A DNA stretch of 64,000 nt from Defluviitaleaceae bacterium (GTDB lineage Bacteria; Bacillota; Clostridia; Lachnospirales; WQUN01), in NCBI GenBank assembly GCA_009780585.1, contig WQZS01000016.1:1-64000 (forward strand), written 5' to 3'. Both the position numbers and the translations under genes were made by a program. This document shows positions 1 to 6,651 of the stretch, in pieces (the stretch's first letter is position 1; each line of letters begins with the position of its first letter). Below the pieces are notes generated by a model. It was not told the DNA's origin. It saw only the letters and a program-made list of their open reading frames with translations, and made no database searches.

Positions 1-105
1 GACTTAAATCCCATCGAAAAGTTCTGGGCGTGGTTAAAGTGCAGACTTCGTAGAATTCTTCCCAATTTCGATTCTCTTGATGATGCTCTTGTGGACTGTT
101 TTTAA
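1..105 (+). mobile_element. IS630-family transposase, C-terminal 34 codons (cut by window edge)
   Basis: The first 34 codons read in frame to a TAA at 103-105 and begin DLNPIEKFWAWLK. This D-x-NPIE-x-FW block is the C-terminal catalytic (DDE) signature of IS630/Tc1-mariner transposases, followed by the usual short helical tail ending in DDALVDCF. The rest lies upstream of the window, so completeness cannot be judged. It reads toward the spoVA operon about 100 bp downstream. I could not fix the terminal inverted repeat; 106-204 holds no other recognisable gene. Confidence 0.8.
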
Positions 106-204
106 TTTATGTGATTATATAATCGAATTTCTTATCCCCCACGTTAAACAACCAACATTTCAGGCAATACTCAAAAAACCCTTCCAAGAAATGGGTTGAA
201 AACC

Positions 205-333
205 ATGTCAAAAACATACATGAAACGGATATGTTGGGTGATACTAGCCTTGTTGATAACGCTGGCGGTCGCGGCCGTATTCATCGCCGCGCGTAACCCG
301 CCTCCCCAAGAATTGAGCGGATTATTTATATGA
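205..333 (+). CDS. Small single-pass membrane protein upstream of spoVAA (42 aa)
   Basis: This 42-codon ORF begins MSKTYMKRICW and has a positively charged start, one hydrophobic stretch (about residues 10-29) and a short polar tail RNPPPQELSG. Its stop overlaps the spoVAA start in an ATGA junction (330-333), which suggests translational coupling. The ribosome binding site is poor (only GGGTTGAAAACC upstream). I recognise no family. It could be a genuine small membrane or signal-anchor protein expressed with the spore operon, or a chance ORF made by the leader. The clean 4-bp overlap and the hydrophobic profile are the reasons to list it. Confidence 0.45.
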   Translation: MSKTYMKRICWVILALLITLAVAAVFIAARNPPPQELSGLFI

Positions 334-971
334 CGGATATGTACATCAAGCCGAAACGGAAGGTGACTTTGTCGGAGCGGTGCGCGATCACGGTCAAGGA
401 CGTAGCGGACGTGGTGGCGACGGCGGACGTGGCGAAAAAAGTGGAGGCCATGAAGCTGCAGGAAATCACCGACGACGGCAAGCCGAAGAAGAATTTCCTG
501 ATTAGCGTAACGGACATGATCAAGATGATCAAGAAAACCTATCCCGAATATGCGATTTTCAACGTGGGCGAGCAGGATACGTGGGTGCAATATAAGGCAA
601 ATAAAAGCGATGACCGCGTGTGGTGGAAATGGATGAAGATCGCCTTTGTGGTGGTCGTGCTGATGGTGGGTTCATCGACGGCGATCATGGCTTTCCATAC
701 GGATTCGCAGTTACCCAAAATATTCGAAAATTATTTCCGCTTGTTCTACGGCGAGGCGCAGAGCAACCCGAAGATCATCACGATACCGTACGCGATCGGG
801 TTGGCCGTGGGCATCATTGCCTTCTATAACCATTTCCTCGGAAAAAAGATGACCGACGACCCCACGCCCATCGAGGTGGAGATGGAGCAATACGAAAAGC
901 AAGTGACCGAGACGATGGTGGATTTGATGAACATCCGCGAGCACGCCGAAAAAGAGGCGGAAGGGCAATGA
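330..971 (+). CDS. spoVAA: Stage V sporulation protein AA
   Basis: The 213-residue protein opens with MTDMYIKPKRKVTLSERC and has the SpoVAA layout: a cytoplasmic N-terminal domain (about 1-100) and two membrane segments (about 105-125 and 150-170), then an acidic C-terminal helix. SpoVA proteins form the inner-membrane channel that loads Ca-dipicolinic acid into the forespore and releases it at germination. The gene is first of the complete set AA-AB-AC-AD-AE. It overlaps spoVAB by 4 bp (ATGA). Many clostridia keep only C, D and E, so the presence of AA and AB is informative. In Bacillus the operon is under forespore sigma-G; I saw no convincing sigma-G promoter here. Confidence 0.85.
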   Translation: MTDMYIKPKRKVTLSERCAITVKDVADVVATADVAKKVEAMKLQEITDDGKPKKNFLISVTDMIKMIKKTYPEYAIFNVGEQDTWVQYKANKSDDRVWWKWMKIAFVVVVLMVGSSTAIMAFHTDSQLPKIFENYFRLFYGEAQSNPKIITIPYAIGLAVGIIAFYNHFLGKKMTDDPTPIEVEMEQYEKQVTETMVDLMNIREHAEKEAEGQ

Positions 972-1408
972 CAGCCGCCAAGCACGCGCTGTCGGCCTTG
1001 ATCGGCTTCGGGTCGGGGATGCTGATATCAGGCGCGGTGTTCGCGTTTATCACGATCGTGGGCGTCGTACCGCGTTTGGCGCAAAAGACGAATTCCACGC
1101 GGTACATCAAGGTCTACGAAGGGGCCATTATGGTCGGCGGGATAACGGGCGCGGCGGCGGGGTTTTTTATGCCGTCATGGTCGTGGGGTTGGTGGCTTGT
1201 ACCCGTGATCGGCTTGGCGAGCGGGGTATTCTACGGCTGCTTGGCGATGTCTCTGGCGGAGGTGCTCAACGTGATTCCCATTTTAACGAGGCGGATACGC
1301 TTACAGCGGGGGATGTTCTTTTTGGTGATGGCGATCGCGCTGGGGAAGATGCTTGGGGCGCTCCTTTATTTTTTGGTACCCGGGTTCTACGACCCGAACA
1401 GTATGTGA
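968..1408 (+). CDS. spoVAB: Stage V sporulation protein AB
   Basis: The 146-residue integral membrane protein has four to five hydrophobic segments and the length typical of SpoVAB (about 140). Its start overlaps the spoVAA stop (ATGA at 968-971), so the two are translationally coupled. It ends 12 bp before spoVAC, with GAGGTGAAGGA just upstream of that start as ribosome binding site. The family function is in the spore inner-membrane SpoVA assembly for dipicolinate transport. Assignment rests on position, length and membrane pattern together, plus a Gly-rich first helix (GFGSGMLISGAVFAF). Confidence 0.82.
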   Translation: MTAAKHALSALIGFGSGMLISGAVFAFITIVGVVPRLAQKTNSTRYIKVYEGAIMVGGITGAAAGFFMPSWSWGWWLVPVIGLASGVFYGCLAMSLAEVLNVIPILTRRIRLQRGMFFLVMAIALGKMLGALLYFLVPGFYDPNSM

Positions 1409-1420
1409 TGAGGTGAAGGA

Positions 1421-1867
1421 ATGAATCAATCGGAAGTTGCGAAACAGGAATATGCCCTATTGGTGGAGCAGGCTTCCCCGGGCAGTAAGGTCGCCGGAAA
1501 TTGCTTGCGGGCGTTTTTGGTGGGCGGGGGGATTTGCGTGGTCGGCCAAATATTTAAGAACGCCTTGCTGGCGTTGGGTATGGCGAACGACGACGCGTCG
1601 TTGGTGACGGCGTGTATCCTGGTGGTCATCGCCGTGTTGCTGACGAGCGTGGGACTGTACAGCAAGATCGGTAAATTCGCGGGTGCGGGGGCGATTGTGC
1701 CGATTACGGGCTTCGCGAACGCGATCACCGCCCCCGCCATCGAGTATAAAAAGGAAGGCTTGGTATTGGGTGTTGGCGCGAAGATGTTCGTTATCGCCGG
1801 GCCGGTGATCGTATACGGGGCGATGGCATCGGTGCTGGTGGGATTGTTCCATTTTTTTATGAGGTGA
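1421..1867 (+). CDS. spoVAC: Stage V sporulation protein AC
   Basis: The 148-residue membrane protein contains the family block AFLVGGGICVVGQ near residue 30 and the later GAGAIVPITGFANA segment. Both are strongly conserved in SpoVAC/SpoVAEb, the mechanosensitive channel subunits that pass Ca-DPA across the spore inner membrane. Start ATG is 13 bp after spoVAB with a good RBS (GAGGTGAAGGA). The stop codon region (GAGGTGATG) doubles as the ribosome binding site for spoVAD. Four hydrophobic segments are visible. Confidence 0.93.
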   Translation: MNQSEVAKQEYALLVEQASPGSKVAGNCLRAFLVGGGICVVGQIFKNALLALGMANDDASLVTACILVVIAVLLTSVGLYSKIGKFAGAGAIVPITGFANAITAPAIEYKKEGLVLGVGAKMFVIAGPVIVYGAMASVLVGLFHFFMR

Positions 1868-1871
1868 TGCT

Positions 1872-2882
1872 GTGAAAAAATATATCGGTAGACAAACGGT
1901 GAAGTTTGCCAATCCTCCGAGCGTGCTGGCTGCGGCGTCCGTCGTCGGGCCCAAGGAAGGGGAAGGGCCGCTGTGTGATTTCTTCGATGTGGTTTCCCCC
2001 GACGTGCTTTTCGGCATGGAAAGCTGGGAAATGGCTGAGAGCGAGATGGTGCGACGGACGGCGGCATTGGCCGTTCAAAAAGCGGGCCTCCATATGGAGG
2101 ACATCCGTTACATGCTGGCAGGGGATTTGCTCAGCCATAATTCCGGTTCCAATTTCGGGATGCGTTCCTTCGGGCGGCCGTTCTTCGGGCTATACGGGGC
2201 GTGTTCGGCCATGGGGAAAGGGTTGGGGTTGGGGGCAATGCTCGTGGACGGCGGTTACGCCGAATATGTATTGGCGAGCGCGTCCAGCCATTTCTGCGGC
2301 GCGGAAAAGACCTTCCGTTTTCCGCTTGAATTGGGCACGCAACGGCCCCCCACGGCAGGATGGACGGTGACGGGATGCGGTACCGTCGTGTTGGCCGCGC
2401 AAGGCAACGGGCCGTATATAACCGCCGCCACGACGGGCGTGATCGTGGACATGGGCATAACCGACGCGAACAATATGGGGGCGGCGATGGCTCCCGCGGC
2501 GGTGGATGTCTTGATCAATCACTTTAAGGACTTGAATGTCGGGCCGAGCCACTACGACGCGATAATCACCGGGGACTTGGGCTTTATCGGGCGTGATTTA
2601 TTACTTGCCCTGATGGACGACGCGGGGTATGACCTGCATAAGAATCTCGGCGATTGCGGTATGCTCATCTATGACCGTGCCGGCCAGGACGTACACGCCG
2701 GGGGGAGCGGATGCGGTTGCTCGGCGGCGGTTTTCGCGGGATATTTGCTGGATAGGATGAAGAAACGGGAAATCAATCGGCTGCTGTTCGTACCCACGGG
2801 GGCGTTGCACAGCGTGGCGACGGTACAGCAAGGTGAAACCATGCCCGCGATCGCGCACGCGGTAGTCATCGAAAATAAATAG
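1872..2882 (+). CDS. spoVAD: Stage V sporulation protein AD (thiolase-fold)
   Basis: The 336-residue protein starts MKKYIGRQTVKFANPP and keeps SpoVAD family blocks: the AGDLLSHN segment near 83, GLYGACSAMGKGL near 108-120, TGDLGFIGRDL near 237 and GGSGCGCSAAV near 282. SpoVAD is the soluble, thiolase-fold member of the complex and is known to bind dipicolinic acid. The Cys in GACSAM sits where thiolases have their nucleophile, but SpoVAD is not a known enzyme. The start is GTG, placed 4 bp after the spoVAC stop with GAGGTGATG upstream. It is followed 19 bp later by spoVAE. Confidence 0.95.
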   Translation: MKKYIGRQTVKFANPPSVLAAASVVGPKEGEGPLCDFFDVVSPDVLFGMESWEMAESEMVRRTAALAVQKAGLHMEDIRYMLAGDLLSHNSGSNFGMRSFGRPFFGLYGACSAMGKGLGLGAMLVDGGYAEYVLASASSHFCGAEKTFRFPLELGTQRPPTAGWTVTGCGTVVLAAQGNGPYITAATTGVIVDMGITDANNMGAAMAPAAVDVLINHFKDLNVGPSHYDAIITGDLGFIGRDLLLALMDDAGYDLHKNLGDCGMLIYDRAGQDVHAGGSGCGCSAAVFAGYLLDRMKKREINRLLFVPTGALHSVATVQQGETMPAIAHAVVIENK

Positions 2883-2901
2883 AAGATTAACGGAGGCTTT
2901 T

Positions 2902-3261
2902 ATGTCAATCCTATGGGCGTTTATTATCGGCGGTTTGATCTGCGTTGCCGGGCAATTATTAATCGACCTGACCAAGCTCACACCCGCGCGCATCCTCGTG
3001 TTGTTCGTGGTGGCGGGTTGTTTGCTCAGCGGGATCGGGTGGTACCAGCGATTGGTGGACTTCGCGGGGGCGGGCGCGTTGGTGCCGTTGCCGGGCTTCG
3101 GCCATGTGCTGGCCGAGGGCGTGAAGAAAGCGGTCAACGAACGCGGGTTGATCGGGGTGATCACCGGCGGTTTTACCGCGATGGCGGGTGGCGTTACGGC
3201 AGCGATCGTATTCGGCTATTTGGCGGCGTTGCTTTCCAAACCGAGCGGAGAAACACCTTAG
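2902..3261 (+). CDS. spoVAE: Stage V sporulation protein AE
   Basis: The 119-residue membrane protein has the family openings AFIIGGLICVAGQLLID and the internal GAGALVPLPGFGHVLAEGV block, homologous to SpoVAC and shared by all SpoVAE/SpoVAEb proteins. It has four hydrophobic segments. Start ATG at 2902 follows the RBS CGGAGGCTTTT. It is the last gene of the spoVA run and faces a convergent XRE regulator 15 bp away. I saw no clear terminator in the 15-bp gap, so read-through into antisense of the XRE gene is possible. Confidence 0.93.
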   Translation: MSILWAFIIGGLICVAGQLLIDLTKLTPARILVLFVVAGCLLSGIGWYQRLVDFAGAGALVPLPGFGHVLAEGVKKAVNERGLIGVITGGFTAMAGGVTAAIVFGYLAALLSKPSGETP

Positions 3262-3276
3262 CCCATACCCGTTGCG

Positions 3277-3615
3277 TTACCGTATCGCTTTAATAAATTC
3301 GTGGAGCTTTTGTTTTTCGTTTTCGTTAAGCAACAGGTCAATGGAATTCGCCAAAGGGCTGTTGCCGAACCTAACGTCCGATACGGATTCTTCCCTGCCT
3401 GTCAGCAGAAAATCAGCCGTACATTTAAAAAATGCGCTAAAATCGATAAGGCGTTCCACGGTGATGCCGCGCGCGCCCCTTTCGATCAGCCCCAGGTAAC
3501 TGGGGGTGATGCCGACTTGCTCGGATAATTCGTCGATTGTGATGCCGAAAACGCGGCGGAGTGTCCGAACACGCTTTCCCATGTCTTTGCGAAGCATTGC
3601 TTTGTTCGATGGCAT
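3277..3615 (-). CDS. XRE-family transcriptional regulator (112 aa)
   Basis: The protein has an N-terminal HTH_3 domain at about residues 13-70, with MGKRVRTLRRVFGITIDELS, then the recognition-helix region ITPSYLGLIERGARGITVERL. The last 40 residues form a short charged tail (LLLNENEKQKLHEFIKAIR) that may dimerise. Start ATG has GAGGATACCCT upstream. A strong leftward promoter lies 46-74 bp upstream. The gene is divergent from a second XRE gene at 3745, and the shared intergenic space holds an inverted repeat that one of them could bind. Target genes are not evident. Confidence 0.82.
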   Translation of the reverse strand: MPSNKAMLRKDMGKRVRTLRRVFGITIDELSEQVGITPSYLGLIERGARGITVERLIDFSAFFKCTADFLLTGREESVSDVRFGNSPLANSIDLLLNENEKQKLHEFIKAIR

Positions 3616-3660
3616 AGGGTATCCTCTTTCTTCGTGTTTAAATATGTTGTAACGATGCGT

Positions 3661-3689
3661 ATTTTACATATAAAAAATTGTAGAGTCAA
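3661..3689 (-). promoter_or_regulatory. Promoter for the leftward XRE gene
   Basis: On the minus strand TTGACT (3684-3689) and TAAAAT (3661-3666) are separated by exactly 17 bp. This is a near-consensus housekeeping promoter pointing at the regulator ending at 3277. It lies about 46 bp from that start codon. Confidence 0.6.
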
Positions 3690-3706
3690 TATGTCCTATT
3701 ATTGTG

Positions 3707-3725
3707 GTGTAAAATAGCGTTACAC
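3707..3725. promoter_or_regulatory. Inverted repeat GTGTAA-N7-TTACAC between divergent regulators
   Basis: GTGTAA (3707-3712) and TTACAC (3720-3725) form a perfect 6-bp inverted repeat 19 bp upstream of the rightward XRE start. The related half-site TGTAAC occurs near 3649. The position fits an autoregulatory XRE operator, but which of the two repressors binds is unknown. Confidence 0.4.
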
Positions 3726-3744
3726 TTTGGAGGTGTAATTACGC

Positions 3745-4110
3745 ATGAAAAAACTGAGCGACCGTTTAAGGAGCCTACGCGAAGATAACGACCTAACGCA
3801 GGCAGACGTTGCAAAATTAATCAATAAAAGGCAGCAGCAATATTCAAAATACGAAACGGGGGAAAGCGAACCTTCGTTAAGCGCCCTGTCTACGTTGGCG
3901 GATTATTATGGTATTTCCATCGATTACCTGATGGGACGCACTTCCTGCAGGGAAGGGATCGCCGCGCAAAATATGGAAATTACACCCGGTACAACGGTGG
4001 GGATGTTGATATCCGATGTCATGGCTTTAAATGAATCGGGTCGTACCGCCGTTAACGAATATATAGAATTATTGGGTTTAAAGGAGAAATTTAAACACCA
4101 AAAGGGTTAA
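3745..4110 (+). CDS. XRE-family transcriptional regulator (121 aa)
   Basis: The N-terminal HTH_3 domain covers about residues 4-62 and shows LRSLREDNDLTQADVAKLI, then the recognition segment QQQYSKYETGESEPSLSAL, and ends with the common YYGISIDYLMGRT. The C-terminal half (about 70-121) is a short helical region. Start ATG follows the RBS TTTGGAGGTGTAATTACGC. It is divergent from another XRE gene. The 3' end overlaps the convergent 66-aa gene by 4 bp. Paired small XRE genes next to a mobile-element scar often come from phage or integrative elements, but no integrase is visible here. Confidence 0.85.
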   Translation: MKKLSDRLRSLREDNDLTQADVAKLINKRQQQYSKYETGESEPSLSALSTLADYYGISIDYLMGRTSCREGIAAQNMEITPGTTVGMLISDVMALNESGRTAVNEYIELLGLKEKFKHQKG

Positions 4111-4307
4111 ATTTCCAAACAAACGCGGCCGCCTTTTTCCAATTGGGACAGTTTTTCGATCAATCGGTTGAGGTCGCTTGCCCTGCCGGGGGGGCAAGTG
4201 CCCTCTTCTTCGACATGGCGTAATAAATCCAGCGTGGGCTCGAGTGTACCGTCGTAGAAGATACACAGCAGTTCCATTTCCTTTACGGTTAAAAACATGG
4301 GGATCAC
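4107..4307 (-). CDS. Conserved-looking small protein of unknown function (66 aa)
   Basis: The ORF begins MIPMFLTVKEMELLCIFYDG and is largely alpha-helical and acidic, with a Pro/Gly break (EEEGTCPPGRASD) followed by a second amphipathic helix. The start may be Met1 or Met4. Upstream is AAAGGACGTGATCCCC, a fair RBS. The composition and the spacing of hydrophobic residues look protein-like, and the convergent 4-bp overlap with the XRE gene is typical of real gene ends. I do not recognise a domain. Function unknown; small acidic partners of XRE regulators are one possibility. Confidence 0.5.
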   Translation of the reverse strand: MIPMFLTVKEMELLCIFYDGTLEPTLDLLRHVEEEGTCPPGRASDLNRLIEKLSQLEKGGRVCLEI

Positions 4308-4393
4308 GTCCTTTGTTTTAATGTCCTAAGTATGCGCTTGAAATGGTTCCCCTATTCGTTTATTAGAAGGGGTTGATTTACGTGATTTACCCC

Positions 4394-4580
4394 GGGCGGC
4401 AGGTCGGGGGGATGTTCCAACGCCGCGCTCATCAAAATCGGGCGATGATCGGCTCCGTGCGCGAAGTGGTTGTGTCGGTCTTGGGAAGCAGCCCGACACC
4501 AACCACGTAACGCGCCCGTTCGCCGCTAATCGCCCGATTTTGTAGGCGCGGCGTTGGAACATCCCCCCGCCCTGCCGCCC
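4394..4580. repeat. Nested palindromic element, copy 1
   Basis: This 187-bp element folds on itself. Outer arms GGGCGGCAGG (4394 on) and CCTGCCGCCC (4571-4580) continue inward through CGGGGGGATGTTCCAACGC and its complement with one mismatch over about 38 bp. Inside, CAAAATCGGGCGAT pairs with ATCGCCCGATTTTG, followed by an imperfect stem through AGTGGTTGTGTCGG / CCGACACCAACCAC around the GGAAGCAGC loop. No protein reading is convincing. The core recurs, inverted, at 5038-5227. It could be a MITE or REP-like element, or a structured RNA. Confidence 0.8.
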
Positions 4581-5037
4581 TGCATGACGGGAAACTACCT
4601 TATTAAAATCTGTTGTACCCTATTGAAATGGGTTAACTTGTGCTTAAATTAAACTCAAGTTACTTGTCCCCCATTGGAGGACAAGTTAAAGGGTTGTTTC
4701 TCTAACAAGAAAGCTACCGGGGACAAACAATAGCAGAAAGACGATTACTATGGCTTCTACCCAAATTGAACAGAAGTTAAAGCGAAATTAATGAAGAACG
4801 GTCTTGTCCGAGCCGAAAAAAGCGGACGTTCCAACGCTTTTTCGGCGACAGGCAAGACCGATTCCGAATTGTTTCGTTATAAAACCCATAAAAGCGGAAA
4901 AGTGACCTGCCCAAATTGAGCAGAAGTCAAAACCCACACACCCAAAAAGTGACTGCTTTTTTAACTTCGGCCCTACTAGGGCACAAGTTAGACCGGATAT
5001 TTCAAAAAAAAACGGGATGCCAACACACCGGAAAACA
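4581..5037. other. Spacer between palindromic elements with small hairpins and a direct repeat
   Basis: This 457-bp stretch holds no supported gene. It contains ACTTGTCC-N9-GGACAAGT near 4661-4685, the hairpin listed separately at 4799-4860, and GCCCTA-C-TAGGGC around 4970-4983 flanked by AACTTCGG and CACAAGTT. A 20-bp near-direct repeat, CCAAATTGAACAGAAGTTAA (4761-4780) and CCAAATTGAGCAGAAGTCAA (4911-4930), also occurs in variant form near 59391 between tig and clpP. Confidence 0.6.
4799..4860. repeat. Long two-part hairpin inside the palindrome region
   Basis: CGGTCTTG (4799-4806) pairs with CAAGACCG (4853-4860), and inside it GCCGAAAAAAGCG (4812-4824) pairs with CGCTTTTTCGGC (4835-4846) with one bulged A. 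The loop region carries GTTCCAACGC, a string also present in the arm of copy 1 of the nested palindromes. No T-run follows, so it is not a plain terminator. Confidence 0.7.
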
Positions 5038-5227
5038 GTGGAGCGGGGGCGGGCGGAAGTTCCATAAGCCGCGCCTACAAAATCGGGCGATTAGCGGCGA
5101 ACGGGCGGCTTACGTGGTTGGTGTCGGGCTGCTTCCCAAGACCGACACAACCACTTGCCGCACGGAGCTGATCATCGTTCGATTTTGATGAGCGCGGCGT
5201 TGGAACTTCCGCCCGCCCCCGCCCCAC
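5038..5227. repeat. Nested palindromic element, copy 2 (inverted relative to copy 1)
   Basis: This 190-bp element has outer arms GTGGAGCGGGGGCGGGCGG (5038 on) and CCGCCCGCCCCCGCCCCAC (to 5227) that pair almost perfectly. The core is the reverse complement of the 4394-4580 core with only scattered differences. The outer arms differ in sequence between the two copies while staying complementary within each copy. An open reading frame here (4916-5188) is a by-product of the palindrome. Confidence 0.8.
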
Positions 5228-5289
5228 GGAATACAATCAGGTATGACAACCCCTTCGCGTTTATACGGTTTGCAATATCTGCATAACAT

Positions 5290-5318
5290 AAAAAAATCCC
5301 TCGAAACCAATACGAGGG
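5290..5318 (-). terminator. Rho-independent terminator of the SSB-like gene
   Basis: Read on the minus strand, CCCTCG (5313-5318) and CGAGGG (5298-5303) form a hairpin followed by ATTTTTTTA (5290-5297). It lies 60 bp beyond the stop of the gene ending at 5380. Confidence 0.7.
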
Positions 5319-5379
5319 AAATTGCTTATGTAGCTATTTATAAGGATAAATAGCATCTATATATTAAAAAATTTCATAA

Positions 5380-6045
5380 CTATTCGGCAGTTACACTTTC
5401 ATCCGGTTTCCCTTCGGCTTCCTCAGCGGGGGCGACCTCAACCTTGGCCACGCTTACTTCGTACGCGGTCTTTTCCAGCACCTCGCCGTCGTCCTTCTTC
5501 TTTTGGTAAATGCGGCTCTGCATACGTCCCCAAATGCGGATGTTTTCACCCACGAGGAGCTTACCCGCGAAGCGGGCGTTCCGACCCCATGCGATGCAGG
5601 GTATGTAGTCGGACTTATTGTAGGAACGGTTGACCGCTACCAGGAGGTCGGCGATTTCCCTGCCGAAAGGTGTGGTGCGGTACACGGGCGGCTTGCAAAG
5701 GTAACCGTTGAGGAAGACGTCGTTAGGGTTGGTGTCGGCGGGCGTGTCAAGCACGTTGATGTCCCGCGCGAAGACCGTAAGCACGAGCTTGTTTTTACGG
5801 TCGGCTTCCACGTAATTGTTGTACGAACGTATTTGCCCGATGATGCGTATGTGCGTGCCGATTTGCATCGCGTTTCGGTCGATGATACGCTCCGACACGG
5901 TTACGGGCAAAATGTCCGCGCTGCCCGAAAGGCGTTCCACTTCCACGTCGAAGCGGTAGAAACCCTCCGAATAGATCTCGTGGCTGAACGTGAATTCCGA
6001 ACAGATACGTCCGCCCAAATCGATGTAATTACTGCTGTTTTCCAT
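5380..6045 (-). CDS. SSB-like protein with two tandem OB folds
   Basis: The 221-residue protein begins MENSSNYIDLGGRICSEFTF and appears to hold two SSB-type OB folds, about residues 8-100 and 107-200. Each starts with a beta-strand pattern (NYIDLGGRI; NDVFLNGYLCKPPVYRTT) and the second carries the SSB-like core PFGREIADLLVAVNRSY, then YIPCIAWGRNA and GENIRIWGRMQSR. A single-domain bacterial SSB is about 150 residues with an acidic DDIPF tail. This protein instead ends in a Glu/Pro tail (EEAEGKPDESVTAE). It probably binds single-stranded DNA, but is not the main replication SSB. RBS AAAAGGTGGTAAAACC. A terminator follows. Confidence 0.8.
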   Translation of the reverse strand: MENSSNYIDLGGRICSEFTFSHEIYSEGFYRFDVEVERLSGSADILPVTVSERIIDRNAMQIGTHIRIIGQIRSYNNYVEADRKNKLVLTVFARDINVLDTPADTNPNDVFLNGYLCKPPVYRTTPFGREIADLLVAVNRSYNKSDYIPCIAWGRNARFAGKLLVGENIRIWGRMQSRIYQKKKDDGEVLEKTAYEVSVAKVEVAPAEEAEGKPDESVTAE

Positions 6046-6091
6046 GGTTTTACCACCTTTTCTTAGATTCTTGTGTGTTTGTAAAATTTAT

Positions 6092-6556
6092 TCACGCGCA
6101 CAAGGCTTTAGAACCGTTATATCCTACGACCGCCCAAGCCGCCGCCGCGCCCAAGGACGTTACGGGAGCGGAAAACTCCTGCGGCGATCGGGTGAAGCCC
6201 TCCAAGTCCACAAATGCACGTTGTATACATAGCTGCATCCCGTCCTCCGTGACGCTGGAAGCGGTAATACATGCCCTTGTATTGAATCCGTAAGTGATCA
6301 CTTTCGCGCGGTTTTCCCCCAAGGAGGAAAATATATCGGCGTTATCTGCGTTTATAATCAAAAAATCGTCATTTGTCAATTCCGGAATTAATGAAGGTAA
6401 TACCGGGGAGGTATTATCCGCCACCAAAACGTTTATCTTCGGCCCGTATGATCGGCTTTCCGTTATATGGTAACAGTTTGCCGCGCCTTTGCATAGATGT
6501 AAAAAAGCCCTTGCCATTTCGTGCCCGTTTGGGCCGACGATTCCCACCGATGGCAT
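6092..6556 (-). CDS. Conserved clostridial protein, Mur-ligase-related segment
   Basis: The 154-residue protein begins MPSVGIVGPNGHEMARAFLH, and has a DDFLIINADNAD segment (about 83-94), then RAKVITYGFNTRACITASSV (about 104-123), and ends with a Gly/Ala-rich helix LGAAAAWAVVGYNG. The block 'DD..IINADN...G....VITYG....A.ITASS' resembles the central and C-terminal part of Mur-type ligases, without an ATP-binding GKT. I recall similar short proteins in Clostridia but no assigned function. Start ATG has GGAGGGGATGAAAA upstream. It stands alone, divergent from the V-ATPase D gene. Confidence 0.6.
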   Translation of the reverse strand: MPSVGIVGPNGHEMARAFLHLCKGAANCYHITESRSYGPKINVLVADNTSPVLPSLIPELTNDDFLIINADNADIFSSLGENRAKVITYGFNTRACITASSVTEDGMQLCIQRAFVDLEGFTRSPQEFSAPVTSLGAAAAWAVVGYNGSKALCA

Positions 6557-6651
6557 TTTTCATCCCCTCCCTCTCGTATCATTAATTTTTACTGCCACCG
6601 TAATAATATGCATATAAATATTGGATAATGCGAATCTAAGAAGGAGTTTTC

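Noticed and set aside
4916..5310. ORFs inside the palindromic elements
   Set aside because: Both strands give frames with similar quality because the DNA is palindromic; no RBS or domain.
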